Assembly (NCBI RefSeq): GCF_007744515.1
Contig: NZ_CP036268.1
Location: 1,383,640-1,447,639, forward strand
Origin: Stratiformator vulcanicus
GTDB taxonomy: Bacteria; Planctomycetota; Planctomycetia; Planctomycetales; Planctomycetaceae
DNA: 64,000 nucleotides
Reading direction: 5' to 3'
In this document: positions 15,001-22,260 of the stretch, one piece after another
Numbering within the stretch: the first letter of the stretch is position 1
Layout of the letters: the number at the start of each line of letters is the position of its first letter
Position numbers and translations under genes: made by a program
The notes under the pieces: model-generated
Told to the model about the DNA's origin: nothing
The model's database searches: none
The model's input: the letters and a program-made list of their open reading frames with translations, nothing else

Positions 15001-16334
15001 CGGGTGCCGTGGAATTTGATCGCGGCTACCTGGAAACCAGAGATACCGACACGAACTTCGTCGAACGTCTTGTCGGCGACCCGCCCAACTTTACCGGAGC
15101 GTTTAACAACGCCGGAGCTCGGATATTTGAGATCGATCTCGGCGACCCGTTCCTTGTGCAGTTCTTCCTGGATGCCGGGCGAACGGTCGATACGGTCGAT
15201 GGGGTGCGGTCCGATGCGGGGCTTCAGGCGGTCGTCGAATTCGATGACGACGCCGACTTGTCACCCGGTGGCGGAACGACGCAAATCGTGACCGACATCA
15301 ACAGCGATCTTGTCACCAGCCGGTTCGGTCCATTCTCGAACACCTATGACGAGTTCTTCCTGAGCGGTCGATCGGCTCTGGCGGGGAACGGCAATCCGGC
15401 TGTCCGAATCGTTGCAACGGTCGGCGTTTCGACGATTCGCATCACAGAAGCGATTTCCGAGACAAGCGCCGTGGGAATCTTCCAACCGAATGAGCCGGTG
15501 GGCATCGTCGAAGAGACGACGACGATTCCGATCTCCGTGCTTCCTCAGGAAGCATTCGCCTTTATTCTGCCTGAGCGAGATGACCCCGCACCGATCTTTG
15601 TTGAGCAGAGCATACCAGTCGGCGATACGACCGCGAGTTCAATTCCGTTTGAGTCGCGGGCCCCAGAGTTCGGCGGGGCCGGCGGTCAATCGGGAGCGGG
15701 TCTCGACACGATCCTCATTCTGCGGGTGTTTGATCCGAACGACCCAGAGGGTTACCGCGACATCGAAATTCCGTCGTTCTTCCTCGCGCCGCAAAATCGC
15801 GAACTCTTGGCCGGGTTCCTCGGCGAAAACACCTACCAGTTTATTGAAAAGAATCCGGACGGCTCGGAACGGGCGATCGGGCTGCCGTTTTACGTTCGCG
15901 GCGGGGAGTATATTGAAATCGATCCTGATTCGACCGACGGTGATTCCGATTCCGGTTCTGACTCCGATGACAGTCCCGAAGTCATTACGACGGAACCGGG
16001 CGGGGTTCAAACTTCTGAGTCGACCGACTCTGCTGAACCCGCAATCGACGATGCCCAATCGCCACCGACCGGATCAGACGGCACGACGGCACGCCCGATC
16101 AGCAATCGTGTCGAATCGTCGCCAAATCAAGGTTCGGAGGATGACGCCGGTGGTGATGACGCGTTACGATCGGACGGGGAAACACCGACTGCCGGGGCGG
16201 CGATTGGCCTCGGATCGCTTTCCGTGCTCAGGATGAGAAGTCGGCTCCGTCGAGCTGACGGCGGCAAACGCGAACTGGGGTCGCCCGTCTCCCGACTTCG
16301 CCGTCGCCTTCAATCAATCGTCGGGGATGAATAA
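1..16334 (+). CDS. Giant secreted/surface repeat protein (5' end missing)
   Basis: The frame is open at base 1 (codons for T-E-D precede the first GTG at 12), so the true start lies upstream; more than 5,440 residues remain. The first 130 residues resemble the end of a right-handed beta-helix of the choice-of-anchor type (PGSAAIDAG, then DQRG). Next come long stretches rich in Gly, Thr, Asn and Asp, like filamentous-haemagglutinin and autotransporter passengers, with a module around YTGLEPI recurring four times. Bases 9720-14570 hold about 48 tandem units. The last 300 residues have an acidic Asp/Ser linker (about 15925-15985), a short Gly/Ala-rich hydrophobic stretch and an Arg-rich tail, possibly a membrane or sorting signal. 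I infer an exported beta-solenoid adhesin or wall component. Cysteine is almost absent. The ligand is unknown. Confidence 0.85.
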   Translation, partial: TEDVGVIATTEATIVAYNTIFADSINAASDASGSNAAGLSPGIVVQNSIIETGGGILSTFGTAVDPGLEPLTDNGGPTNTHAITPGSAAIDAGLDNRATEEGSNGSTPLASDQRGEARFFSTVDIGAFEFIAPDFTNPITLAADGNADDLQLKVDTNAGIVQLFDGTILLAQEAIATLDTPIIVNGEDGIDSTLTVDFDGDTDVFKNGLTFNGGTGGNDELVLTNGNFTTTTYNATNANDGNIVLDDGTTTSTITYTGLEPISNTGTATDIIFNLTGSTDTAVLEDFGTANDGQMRLRDAGTAPGTFEDVVFNVTGGTSLTINLGDGDDSLTVVSVDDAFALAFEVNGDGGDDDIIVDAALTTGLTSIDLTAEGIVVNQDVTTTGDQFYRGDTQLVGDATTGLLTLTGANVTFTENARGTSANVGTHLVINAAGGVIDFQAGVGNGTGFEDFDVTADQIILGGSLVVDGDGATGVTAAQTIELNGDVILSHPTTTNFNIDINDGLPGNDYSLLITGDVNADSAANNRRFSVSARGGEISIQGAIGNDEALADLGFFDSASGNNSDPTIRLAGDVTVTGASGNGVVEVEGTLLLDSNVVFNLGSSDLAIFDGIENGSAVSGLTVDTTGDIAVDGAIGANAAIGAVTITNANDVDFQSTIEAASLTQSAGAGTTTLNGGTIGGAVNVTTDEITLNSGTLAAGGAVELTAQNGDINFSGGVIDATGQAVTLNANGAITGGPVGGVPDLTAGTITMNTGANGIGVSGTPLEISASGRVDAATVAPGADFFITSIGDLHLGQLNAGTGTIQLTAAGTSSIQDVVQNNDDVSLAMGLFNLIGSHIDLVAGGGIGDGEELEVRDSLTLKAVAQGGGVGLNANAGNDLTLTDVQSNGGKISFEALGTGNIIVQSMVATGGSVEMSSFGTGKIIAQSVVANGGSVEMRATGAVEVGSITSDGVTGVTITSGEAITDGSADDSAANIIAGQAILNAATGIGSAAANGDLNTTVSQLDLTNTTSGGVFITNAGALELIDLDGDAATRRDGNFAGGGVITATSPLTISSNMTFAGSMSFIAGDDNTANDDDLTVNAAVSLDSATDSTFLFQAGDDVILGANGLITTASAAHTIQIIADHEGATGTDTDRGGVTQTSSSAVTISRTTGTATLIIDSAEGVGTTANALRTTIDTLDVDDTDSGDIVIIETDAVTVNQLDQDGSGAVSLTAGGTITVASGQPGVSATTGQITLNSTVADIVMQDGSTISSTEGDAVLIAANNISLSQVNLDSDGINAAGKFIAAADVSLSDPSVGVGAIFDNNSGVTAGVEDANIIAAEALFFSADGIGVTDDIDTATAADVTALTIAALTDAGDINISNTDSLAVGQVSGASIVGGATGVTIANGAATDDVTLIASGDLRIAQSVTNNGGGDANLLSEANVELNASIQLDSTGDINVVAGWDGSTGLTGTTFNIAAVFADDSTYGIGGGSVAIGDGNQANGIAVGSKTGATNVAATDLELTGNDAASSDGFAQLGFHVASTDPVTAIAGAIRIDLTGNLSLDAGAGATSNADAGIGHGGAGSDGTRQGNIDLTVAGEASLVDGATAEWFIGHRTIAASGITNSDVSLATGTLDYSDATTSIDFTINQDFANRLGLALAGGELTIVATGDPSNAAGDDGNLINNGTWTANAANLLRFESTGDIAFNGPVTNSGAGALEVAAAANGIASVLANLSFATGGVTFESGTVHGTAAVTGDATIQTGVTLTAGAMPQDSIGQLTFNNDLSLQAGSTFLVEVNDTTNTAPTPGTDYDQIAVTGTTTIETTGAGVTLDFDIPTGGDAGINAGDVYAFLNSTGGVTGTFTGVADGDDVTAEFFDGAQANRLAFANYTGSAFTVSIQQDFSTPVTIINNGLADVLELRVDDLGDGDASNDVLQLFDTGQLIAEELVDDVIARGTTIVIVGESNVDTSLEVDLTVRGEYRQVGIDYDGGAGGAAQDSLALIDGTTTYATVTHSFASASSGDIILDDGTLTSTISYTGLEPIDDDLNATDRVFEFTAAAETITLSDDGDANDNESTIDSTLGESVTFINPTDSITIDTTAGSGADTVNIQGVDAQFDADLIITADRDAGEADTVNFQTAALDTNGGSITVATAETINVSTAVVTDGGTVSFSSGSANFLAGSSVATTDATIDVFADAIDINGTASINSGVAVTTLAPLTDGIAINAGLGATDAAGTLGLDDAELDQITASELVIGRDAAGAITTVGTVVPAGTSALTFVSGATVDINSFVGAFTTRIYAVGDVTTTGTATLQAAASLSVVSTAGSIDLCNTGSPHVAGTFAASAAGFVHGRFGSFFVSIGTVLASAGDQGLFAGPIAGVTSGSDATVASTQGDDIAIRAITGGIFTFANITANGDGNILLRSDAGFVGLNAAVIAAGDDVGIEAAGNVTQNASGAITADVLGVRSTSDNINLAAVANNVSTLAAEAQSGSSISFRAANALEVDTFANTTIGCVTIAEINGVSIQDAGNADAGGDVLLNVGGGLTVNESVLNDDAGQIRVITDPSETITIAAGEVIEGQDLSFETSAITGDGTVILNLDDDNLADEMRLFIEAGTGDLVLTNFDGTNTSELFRLDGDLQVEFVINAEDGEDSTLTIDSTNGNPVPVSGITFNGQGGNNSLVGLSNYLVTGSNSGSAGGVTFNDVANLAGTTGDDAFTFENAGSISGSIDGLGGSDTLTGDDDGNVFVVDTAQGGTLTGKIGGTFSGIENLVGGAADDTFTYDRTNGATGDISVDGAGQATGTTGDALIITDPNSAVAPDDARHIYTFTTTNANGHAGTFAYDDDATDPVVATITFAGLEPITNSGTATDVIFNLTGGVDSAVLQNNVAAGFIELVDTGAGLGTFVDTVFAVAGVSSTTINLGGGNDGFTLRALDPAFTASLNINGGGGNNTVTLDFLNGDPIPAGGFVFDGGTEDDTFVVNLRNFDVSALDGKSVTFNGGLPDITPADNNPGDTLEILQDATSNVETIQFEYTNLTDGFVRVDGLDADTAFDFEVIYTGLDPILSTINAQNVTLNYLSLDPTETITIQDNLDGTMEASSTAGEFTTFNTPTVSLTVNSGVGDDLITYQDDGTDEGGAANNFNAALTIDGQDGVDRVNLNDDLILGSDAVGNTGNLTVLAETIFVGRNAGLDVAIDTTAATTNAGTGGLGNVRFLADRSGANFSTDAIRLNLNSSITTTGDGVGNGFVDLDVVIDATTTGDFSGIFLRRNANITSEFGPITLDGFGGPTGSNNVGVQVDSGSMVTSTGTGANAATIKINGTATGTGNGNDGVRVAAAGSEVSSVDGDIAINGTGSNGGLENDGVEVSFGAVVTASGDGSIAITGDASGVDDNVGVRLLEFAVVSQTNTSATTATVTITGTAAGTGEGNVGVVSENAETSSEFADILIDGTGSANGTSENDGVQILDESTVESTGAGAGAALITIIGVGGGDDFSNEGVVIGGGNTLIASDDGAVLITGTGGGGAVAGSDENDGVTITNGAEISSTGTGANAATITIEGTASAGGGDNNGVNIIRLETLITSVDGAISITGEGGGGPFLDTGFNGGVFIEDAEIISTGTGTEAATITILGTGGEGENDNNGVFIGADTAAVISTDGDITITGIAGGNVAGGDVNHGVVVAGGASVTSNGDAAIAIAGTGGGSTGNSDDNNGVLIFGGNIESTSATSTVATITIDGTGTAADDRNNGVLVTDGGTITSNNADIKITGTSGGTGATSDDNDGVEIELSDVIAAGDGAVTITGTGTGRNGNEGVRIDESLVETEDGDLTIIGETTGTGNLNDGVEVTFDSEVTVSGDGSILIDGTVTAGMDDNVGVRIIDVSGVTHTNGNPTAATVTILGVSNATGIGNDGVAIEDADVTSEFADVTITGTAGANGIEDNVGVRILSGAFVASFADGADAAAISITGTGGINASGDFNDGVRIGENGGVEISSIDGAIAIEGFGGTGVDENIGVLIFDGALVESFGDGTDAATITITGTGGGDGDDNDGVRVDGTDTLVASLDGDIAIRGTGAGAGELNDGVEISFEAVVTASGDASIAIDGAAPAGTSVNVGVSIIGGAAVSHTNGDPTAATVTITGRSSGTETDNYGVEIADAAVTTGFADLLIGGRGSTDGTDFNAGVLIIGGSLVESSGTGTEAATVTIIGAAGGDGSDNDGVAVVGFDTFVASIDGDIEITGTGGGADDRNDGVEISVEAVVVAEGDASITIDGTGGGTAAGSEDNNGVAILNGAIVDHFNDQPTTATVTITGTAGGLGDGNDGVEIDDAAVLSDFADIFIKGTGGGSAETGVTGNDGVEIEDGAEVISFGDGPGAATITIIGQGGEGESENDGVQVVGFGSLVESTDGDILILGTGGANTLNSSNNNRGVVVSAGGVVEGLDEASIEIDGLGGGLSGTDSNVGALVTVARLSTEGGDLTVTGTSRAEGELNHGVLFDFAIVATTEDGDISVEGTGGAGASESSSGVEIINGSLVRAFGSGDVAMTGTARGTGEDNDGVEIDDSTVRTSAGGTINIEGTGTGTNLTDGVQIEDAARILSVNGTITVQGTSNATGTDNNGVLVAENSEVASTGGSINVTGISNFGTDDVAGTLVVDSSIRSVDGNLTVVGRSSATGNRNAGASFDGATVGTTGIGSILIDGETTAGDSQIDGVEILRGSQISAQGSGDLTVNGRTSGTGTDNNGVFVDTSVVATQGGNLIVSGGATAGTSSTDGVALDAATIRSGAGSLFIGGVSDATGNNSHGIEAIESVVRVTGNGVITLVGNAGSGAVGNVGVEIDRTVVSGEGLGAVTVVGTGQNSDTNDGVLISGSPATQAAIRSVAGPIFVTSLAGDITVSDRTATVESLSGSITVNSARDAQIGGLVGSFNNSVTVTAQRDLFLNDLGTAVSTAFFNGPNATDAAIAAGVDATLISRTGAPAGASTTTLGIFGRVLAGNTARLLANSGSATIGHAVIVTGTTPLIDAEATTGAVEFDRGYLETRDTDTNFVERLVGDPPNFTGAFNNAGARIFEIDLGDPFLVQFFLDAGRTVDTVDGVRSDAGLQAVVEFDDDADLSPGGGTTQIVTDINSDLVTSRFGPFSNTYDEFFLSGRSALAGNGNPAVRIVATVGVSTIRITEAISETSAVGIFQPNEPVGIVEETTTIPISVLPQEAFAFILPERDDPAPIFVEQSIPVGDTTASSIPFESRAPEFGGAGGQSGAGLDTILILRVFDPNDPEGYRDIEIPSFFLAPQNRELLAGFLGENTYQFIEKNPDGSERAIGLPFYVRGGEYIEIDPDSTDGDSDSGSDSDDSPEVITTEPGGVQTSESTDSAEPAIDDAQSPPTGSDGTTARPISNRVESSPNQGSEDDAGGDDALRSDGETPTAGAAIGLGSLSVLRMRSRLRRADGGKRELGSPVSRLRRRLQSIVGDE
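9720..14570 (+). repeat. About 48 in-frame tandem 30-36-residue units
   Basis: Each unit starts near N-D-G-V-E-I, continues with a variable stretch such as VESTDGD, then an alternating hydrophobic strand such as ITITGTGG and a Gly/Asp turn. Units are diverged at DNA level. Part of the block shows five unit types in fixed order (SxDGDI; SFEAVVTASGDASI; SHTNGDPTAATVTI; VTSEFADI; VESFGDGTxAATITI), seen near 9955-10440, 11390-11860, 12070-12560 and 12570-13080. The step between the SFEAVV-type units at 12171 and 12672 is about 501 bases. The pattern fits a beta-solenoid grown by unequal exchange of five-unit blocks. Confidence 0.85.
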
Positions 16335-16482
16335 TCCGCCGTGATTGCCGGCAGCGGTGCGGTTGCGATTGATGACCGACGGCTTGGCGTTCGTCGACTG
16401 ATGTCGCTGCGCCATCGTCGGCTGCAAACTCGGACTGTTATTAAGTGAATTCCGGTTAGAATTCGGTTGAGCGGGGGTTAAG

Positions 16483-19400
16483 TTGGGGTCCTGTCCGGAG
16501 TGCGGCCACGAACTGACGTCACTGGAAGTGACGACGAGTCGCTGCGCGCAGTGCGGTGCGGATCTGACGAAGCGTTCGTTCGCAAGCGATCACGATGCCG
16601 GGGAGACGAGCGGAACGGTTCAACTTTCCGACGGATCGGCTGACCCCAAAGAGTCATTCGACTCGACTGTCGCCGTTCAACAGCCGGGTACCGATTCCAG
16701 TTCGCCGGCCAGCTCCACCGACCGAAATGTCGGATCCGATACGGCCGTCGTTGACGGCTCGGACAACGACCGAACGCTTGCCCCGAACGATCTCGATTCC
16801 GGAGGAAGTGATTCGGGAACCGTTCATCCCGGACAAGTTGATCCAGGACAAGTAGATCCCGGACAAACGGTAGCGATCAATCCGCGATCGAATAACTCGG
16901 ACGAGTCGCCCGACCTCGGCGCGACGGTGCAACTGAGCGAGACCGATACGTCCACGCCGGATGATACGGGGGCATCGACCGATCTCGGTAAAACAATCTC
17001 AATCGACGGTTCTGCCCGGCAGCCCGAAGCTGATTTCGGGGCCACGATCGTCGAGGGAGACCTCTTTGATGGTGCCAAGGATTCCGATACGCACGAACCG
17101 ATCGGAGGGTCACACGACCAGACGTTGGTCACAACACCGGGGGCAACACCCTCGGACGGTGATCTCGGCAAGACGTTGAGTCTGCGTGATTTCTCGGAGG
17201 AAGATTTCGAAGTCTGGGGACAGGGAGTCACCGCTTATCTCGGAGGAGAGTCGGCTGAACCGGGTTCGAAGAACGAGAAACGGACCGCTAATGTCTCCGG
17301 TCTGAAAGGCGGCCGGTCCGATACGATCTACTCAGGCAAAACGTCGGTCGCCATTCGCGGGGTGACAGGGCTGTCCGGCCAAGTGGTTGACGAACCGGCA
17401 TCGACGCCCGATTACAGCATCGACGGGCGGCTCGGTGCGGGCAACATGGGTGTTGTCTACCTGGCCAGACAGCGGTCGATGAATCGCGAAGTCGCCCTCA
17501 AGACGATCAAGCCCGAGGGTCGCAAGCAGCGGGACCAATTAGATAATCTTGCCAGCGAAGCGATCGTCACCGGCAACCTGAATCACCCGAATATCGTTCC
17601 CGTTTACGATTTGGGACGGGACGATGACGGAAACCTCTTTTACTCGATGAAGCGAGTGGACGGGGTGACGTGGGACGATGTACTTGCCGAAAAAACGCTC
17701 GATGAGAATCTCGACATTTTCATGCGAGTGTGCGACGGGATCGCATTCGGACATTCCCGCGGCGTCGTGCATCGCGACCTTAAGCCGGAGAACGTGCTGA
17801 TCGCGGCATTCGGCGAAGTGCTGGTCATGGACTGGGGCCTCGCGTACGCGACCGACGAATTTCCGAAGCTCGACAGTATCGTCCGCAATGTCACGATGGG
17901 TGGATCGCCCGCCTACATGTCTCCCGAAGCGGCTCACAATTTTCTCGTGATGGGCGGCTGGAAACAGGGCGATACGAAGCCGATCAATGCATCGATCGAT
18001 ATCTATCTGCTCGGCTCGATCCTGTTCGAAATGATCAGCGGTCATCCGCCGCACGCGGGCAAAGACTTGATGGCCTGCGTTGTCGCCGCGTCCGAGAATA
18101 AGATCCGCGACGCCGGGCCGGATGCCCCGGAAGGGCTCTTGGAGATCGCTCACAAAGCGATGGCGGCGGATGCGGCTGATCGCTATCAGAATGTCGAAGA
18201 ACTGCAAGACGCCGTCCGGCAGTACGAACGCAACGCTGAAAGCATTACGCTGACGCTGCGGGGCAATCAGCAGCTTGAAGCGGGTAACCTCGGCCGCGCC
18301 GTCGCCTCGTTCGAAGATGCCGTTGCACTTTGGGACGAAAACGAAGAAGCCCGCAACAAATACGCGATCGCCCAACGTCGACTCGAGCGTCGTCGCTATA
18401 CGACGGCCGCGTTGACCGCGGCGTTGGTCCTCGTGACGGTTGGCGGATTCGGCGGCGTGACGTACCAGTGGAGCGAGGCGGTCGTCGCCAAGCAGGAAGC
18501 GGATCAACAGCGTGAGATCGCCGAAGTCGAGAGACGAGAGGCCGAAGTAGCCGAGAAAAAGGCGATCGCCGAAGAGCAACTCGCCCGCGCCGCAGAGCGA
18601 GAAGCGAATCTCGCCAGACAACAAGCGCAACGCGCCGCCGAAGAGGAAAAGAAAGCCCGTGTTGCTGCGGTGCGGGCCGAAGGCGAAGCCCGACGTGCTG
18701 CCGCTGAAGAGGCGATCGCGAAACGAAAAGCGGAAGAGGAACGGCAAAAGGCCGAAGTCGCCAAGCGAGAGCAGGAGTTCTTAAATTACGTCGCGCGGAT
18801 CAAGCTCGCGAATCAGCGGATCGAAGAAAACGATCTCCGCGAAGCGCTGCGGCTGCTCAACGAGTTAGCCGCCGGGTCGCCGCAGCACTGCGGCTTCGAG
18901 TGGCAACACCTGATGTATCTTTGCAGTCAGGGCAGCGACCGACTGGAACTCGCATCGCCGGTTCTCGCGGTTGACGTCAGTGGAGACGAATCACTGACCG
19001 TCTTCGGTACCGCTGACGGGGCCGTCGAATTGTGGCAGGGGAAAGAGTTTCGCGTTGCGGATGCCCAGCCGATCGCGGTCCGACGGCCGGAAGGACTGCT
19101 CTCGGTTGATGCCGTTGCCGCTTCGAGCGACGGCCTTCTTTATGCCGCAGCGGGGGCATCGCCTTCGGGCTCGCTGTCCCCGATCTTCATTTATGCTCGC
19201 GGCGAGGAACGTTCGCCGCTCAAGCTTGAGCTGACCGACAGCCGGAAAATTCAAACGCTTCGGTTTCTTGCGAACGATTCGCAATTGCTCTCGGCCGGCG
19301 ATGACGGAATCGCAAGAATTTGGGATGTCGAGACGGGAGAACTTCTCGCCGCGACAAAGCCCCAATCGGCGAAGTGGACCGCGACCGACGCGGTGATGAC

Positions 19401-22245
19401 CAGCGACGAAAATTATCTGTGCGTCGCCGGTCTCGACGGCACGGTCGCGATTTTCGGAAAGTCGGGTGCGGGCTCGTCCCTCGAATTGGAACTTCAAGGA
19501 GCTTTTGAGGGACACCGACGATTAGTCCGGTCGGCCGATAACCGTCAGTATCTCGAAGGCGAAGTGACCTGTCTGTCGAGCCTCTCCGACGGCCGCATCG
19601 CGAGCGGCGACGCCGCCGGGCAAGTTTTCATCTGGGATCCGGCCAAAGTCCGTCGGGCGGATCGACTCGATCAGACGTCGGCCATCGACATCGTGAAGCG
19701 GCTCGCGACCGGGGGAGAAGTGGGCGACGTGGCTGACCCGTCCGTTTATCGGTTCCAGGCCCATGATTCTGAAGTCACCGGCTTGTCGACTACGACCGAT
19801 GATGACGGGCGCACGCTCATCGCTTCGGGCGGTGCCGATACTCTGGTGAGAGTTTATCTGCTTGAAGGCGATCCGAACGCGATCGATGCGACGCAGCGCG
19901 TGCTGCTTTCGAATTATCGCGGGCATACCGATGTCGTCACTTCGTGTCGGTTTGACCCGTCGAATCCGTCGGTACTCGTTTCGTGCGGAGCGGACGGCAG
20001 GGTCGTGCGGTGGAACCTTGCCGCCGGTGGTGAAGTTCGAAATCTCCCGGCGGAGTTGACCGGTCACAGCGGCGCGGTGCTCTCCGCGAAGTTTTCGCAA
20101 TCGGGTGACGAAATTGTGACCACCGGCCGAGACGAAGTCGTCACGGTGGTCGATCTCGCCGACCCCGATAAACGGCGTGAGTTTTCCGAAGGTCACGATC
20201 GCTATGCCGGCCTGACGGCTGTCGTTCCGACACCGGACGGCGAATACCTCGTCACGACCGGTTACGACGGCGTGACTCAGGTGTGGAGTGTCGTAGAGCG
20301 GACGCAACGGGCTCGGCTGGCCGGTTTGCCGCGGGAAGGGCGGGAGGGAAGCGAAGGCTTTGACGCATTTACTCCGCTGCGGCCCGTCGTTTCACCGGAC
20401 AGTCGCTGGCTCGTCACCGACAGCGATGCCGATGCCGGCGATCATCGTCTCGCATTCTGGAGCTTGGCCGATGTCGTCGATCCGAAGACCAGTCCTCGGC
20501 CGATCGCGATCATCAGTTGTGAAAACGAGCCGACCGCGGCGGCGTTTTCCGGCGACGGCGAGCGGCTTTATGTCGGCGATTCGGAGGGGCGATGCTATGT
20601 CTGGTCTCGCAAAACAGAGGACCTGAAGTCCTTCGCGGTTCACAGCGGTCGATCGCCGCGGGTGACGGTCATCCGAGAAGTTCCCGACACCGGAAAAGTT
20701 CTCTCGGCAGCCGAAGATTACACGGTCGTTCGTTGGTCGGGGTCAGATGGTCAACCCGATTCGGGTTGGTCGCTCAAGCACCCCGGATGGGTGGAAGAAC
20801 TTGAGGTCACGCCCGATGGCAAGTTCGCCGTGACGACCTCCGGCCCGCGAAATGCAGCCAACGAACTACGCCTGTGGAACCTCGAAACGAAGCAGGAAGT
20901 TTGGAATATCGGACTCAAACAGCAGCAGATTTCTTCGGTATCGATGCGGCCCGACGGTACGCAATTGCTTGTCACAATCGTTCCCACCACGGCCGGTTCG
21001 GGCGGCGGGGCAGTCCACCTTCTCAACACGGAAGACTTCAAAGAGGTTCGATTCGACCCGGAGACGGGGCAGCCTATAATGGTCGGGGAAAATCGCGAGA
21101 CCGTTCCTTTCCTCAATTCCGATCTGTTGGGTGATCGCGTCTTCGCGGCGGCTTTCGGAGCGGACGGCAGAACCGTCTTTACGGCGGGACTCCGCGGCGT
21201 GGCGGTGTGGGACGTCGCGACACGCAGCCGGGAACACGGGGCCTTTCGCAACCCCGGCGAAGCGATCGCCGCCGCATTTACGCCGGACGGAAAACGCATC
21301 GTGATCGGAACCCTCAATGGTTCCGTACTGCTGCTCGACGCGACGACTCCGATGCTCAACGCGACCTTTTCCGCTCAACCACCCAGGGCAACCGGTCGCA
21401 TCGATGCAATCGCCGTCGCCCCGGCTTCTGCGAACGAAGAAGACGAGTCCTACCGCTTCGCGACGGCGGTCAAAGGGGCGGTCGCGTTGCGAACTGTCAG
21501 TCGAAGTCGCCCCAGCCGGTTGATCAGCCAATCGATGTCGCAGTCCGATCCGCTGAGCGATCGACGGATCACGGCGCTCGCCTTTTCGAATGACGGCACG
21601 TTGTTATTCGGAGGCGACGACTCGGGCAAACTCCTCGCGTGGGAAGTCGCCGATGATCGAATTCAGTCGATCAAGCTGTCGGCTCACCCGGTACTGTTCC
21701 GGCACCAAGGGCCGATTCACGACCTGGCCTTCGATTCGACCAACAGACTCGCCGCGTCAAACGATGCGGCGGCAACAAATCCGGCCGAGGGTGACTATGT
21801 CTTCGCGACGGCATCAGCCGATGACTCGGCAGCCGTATGGGTGGCACGACGCAGTGGCGAGTCGCTCTCCGTCGTGCCGATCTCTGTCGCCCGCGGTCAC
21901 GGTGCGCCGGTCACGTCGATCGCGTTTGCCGAACGCTACGACCGGTTGTTTACCGCCGGTGACGACGGAACGGTCAGGCTGTGGGATTGGGATCGGGACG
22001 GACTGAGCAACTGGGAGGTTCACGGCGCAGACAACGATCAGGCTCGATCGAAACCTCAGGGAGCCACGGAACTGCTCGTGCTGGAACGTCATACCGATGC
22101 CGTCACATCGGTCGACTTCGCGGCCCGGCAGTCGCTGTTGCTCAGTGCGGGGGAAGACGGTCGCACGATTCTGTGGCCGGGCGTTGCTCCGCCAACGGCG
22201 AAGTCTGCGGAGTCGGCTCCGGCTGCGGACGGGATCAATCCCTGA
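16483..22245 (+). CDS. Membrane Ser/Thr protein kinase with zinc ribbon and WD40 propeller
   Basis: Start is TTG, after a G-rich stretch. Residues 1-25 form a zinc ribbon (C4, C7, C21, C24). Residues 40-250 are a disordered Ser/Thr/Asp-rich linker with about ten short motifs of the G-K-T-I-S or G-A-T-V-Q kind, plus a 15-base repeat giving DPGQV three times. The kinase domain spans about 311-580: glycine loop GAGNMG, lysine K340, catalytic HRDLKPEN (H430-D432), metal-binding DWG at 450 instead of DFG, and SPE. All catalytic residues are present, so it should be active. One membrane segment (about 640-661) precedes an Ala/Glu/Arg coiled coil (665-770) and many WD40 repeats (about 800-1900), presumably a sensor or scaffold outside the cytoplasm. 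This architecture is typical of planctomycetes. The input signal is unknown. Confidence 0.93.
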   Translation: MGSCPECGHELTSLEVTTSRCAQCGADLTKRSFASDHDAGETSGTVQLSDGSADPKESFDSTVAVQQPGTDSSSPASSTDRNVGSDTAVVDGSDNDRTLAPNDLDSGGSDSGTVHPGQVDPGQVDPGQTVAINPRSNNSDESPDLGATVQLSETDTSTPDDTGASTDLGKTISIDGSARQPEADFGATIVEGDLFDGAKDSDTHEPIGGSHDQTLVTTPGATPSDGDLGKTLSLRDFSEEDFEVWGQGVTAYLGGESAEPGSKNEKRTANVSGLKGGRSDTIYSGKTSVAIRGVTGLSGQVVDEPASTPDYSIDGRLGAGNMGVVYLARQRSMNREVALKTIKPEGRKQRDQLDNLASEAIVTGNLNHPNIVPVYDLGRDDDGNLFYSMKRVDGVTWDDVLAEKTLDENLDIFMRVCDGIAFGHSRGVVHRDLKPENVLIAAFGEVLVMDWGLAYATDEFPKLDSIVRNVTMGGSPAYMSPEAAHNFLVMGGWKQGDTKPINASIDIYLLGSILFEMISGHPPHAGKDLMACVVAASENKIRDAGPDAPEGLLEIAHKAMAADAADRYQNVEELQDAVRQYERNAESITLTLRGNQQLEAGNLGRAVASFEDAVALWDENEEARNKYAIAQRRLERRRYTTAALTAALVLVTVGGFGGVTYQWSEAVVAKQEADQQREIAEVERREAEVAEKKAIAEEQLARAAEREANLARQQAQRAAEEEKKARVAAVRAEGEARRAAAEEAIAKRKAEEERQKAEVAKREQEFLNYVARIKLANQRIEENDLREALRLLNELAAGSPQHCGFEWQHLMYLCSQGSDRLELASPVLAVDVSGDESLTVFGTADGAVELWQGKEFRVADAQPIAVRRPEGLLSVDAVAASSDGLLYAAAGASPSGSLSPIFIYARGEERSPLKLELTDSRKIQTLRFLANDSQLLSAGDDGIARIWDVETGELLAATKPQSAKWTATDAVMTSDENYLCVAGLDGTVAIFGKSGAGSSLELELQGAFEGHRRLVRSADNRQYLEGEVTCLSSLSDGRIASGDAAGQVFIWDPAKVRRADRLDQTSAIDIVKRLATGGEVGDVADPSVYRFQAHDSEVTGLSTTTDDDGRTLIASGGADTLVRVYLLEGDPNAIDATQRVLLSNYRGHTDVVTSCRFDPSNPSVLVSCGADGRVVRWNLAAGGEVRNLPAELTGHSGAVLSAKFSQSGDEIVTTGRDEVVTVVDLADPDKRREFSEGHDRYAGLTAVVPTPDGEYLVTTGYDGVTQVWSVVERTQRARLAGLPREGREGSEGFDAFTPLRPVVSPDSRWLVTDSDADAGDHRLAFWSLADVVDPKTSPRPIAIISCENEPTAAAFSGDGERLYVGDSEGRCYVWSRKTEDLKSFAVHSGRSPRVTVIREVPDTGKVLSAAEDYTVVRWSGSDGQPDSGWSLKHPGWVEELEVTPDGKFAVTTSGPRNAANELRLWNLETKQEVWNIGLKQQQISSVSMRPDGTQLLVTIVPTTAGSGGGAVHLLNTEDFKEVRFDPETGQPIMVGENRETVPFLNSDLLGDRVFAAAFGADGRTVFTAGLRGVAVWDVATRSREHGAFRNPGEAIAAAFTPDGKRIVIGTLNGSVLLLDATTPMLNATFSAQPPRATGRIDAIAVAPASANEEDESYRFATAVKGAVALRTVSRSRPSRLISQSMSQSDPLSDRRITALAFSNDGTLLFGGDDSGKLLAWEVADDRIQSIKLSAHPVLFRHQGPIHDLAFDSTNRLAASNDAAATNPAEGDYVFATASADDSAAVWVARRSGESLSVVPISVARGHGAPVTSIAFAERYDRLFTAGDDGTVRLWDWDRDGLSNWEVHGADNDQARSKPQGATELLVLERHTDAVTSVDFAARQSLLLSAGEDGRTILWPGVAPPTAKSAESAPAADGINP

Positions 22246-22260
22246 TCGCAGTGATCGATC

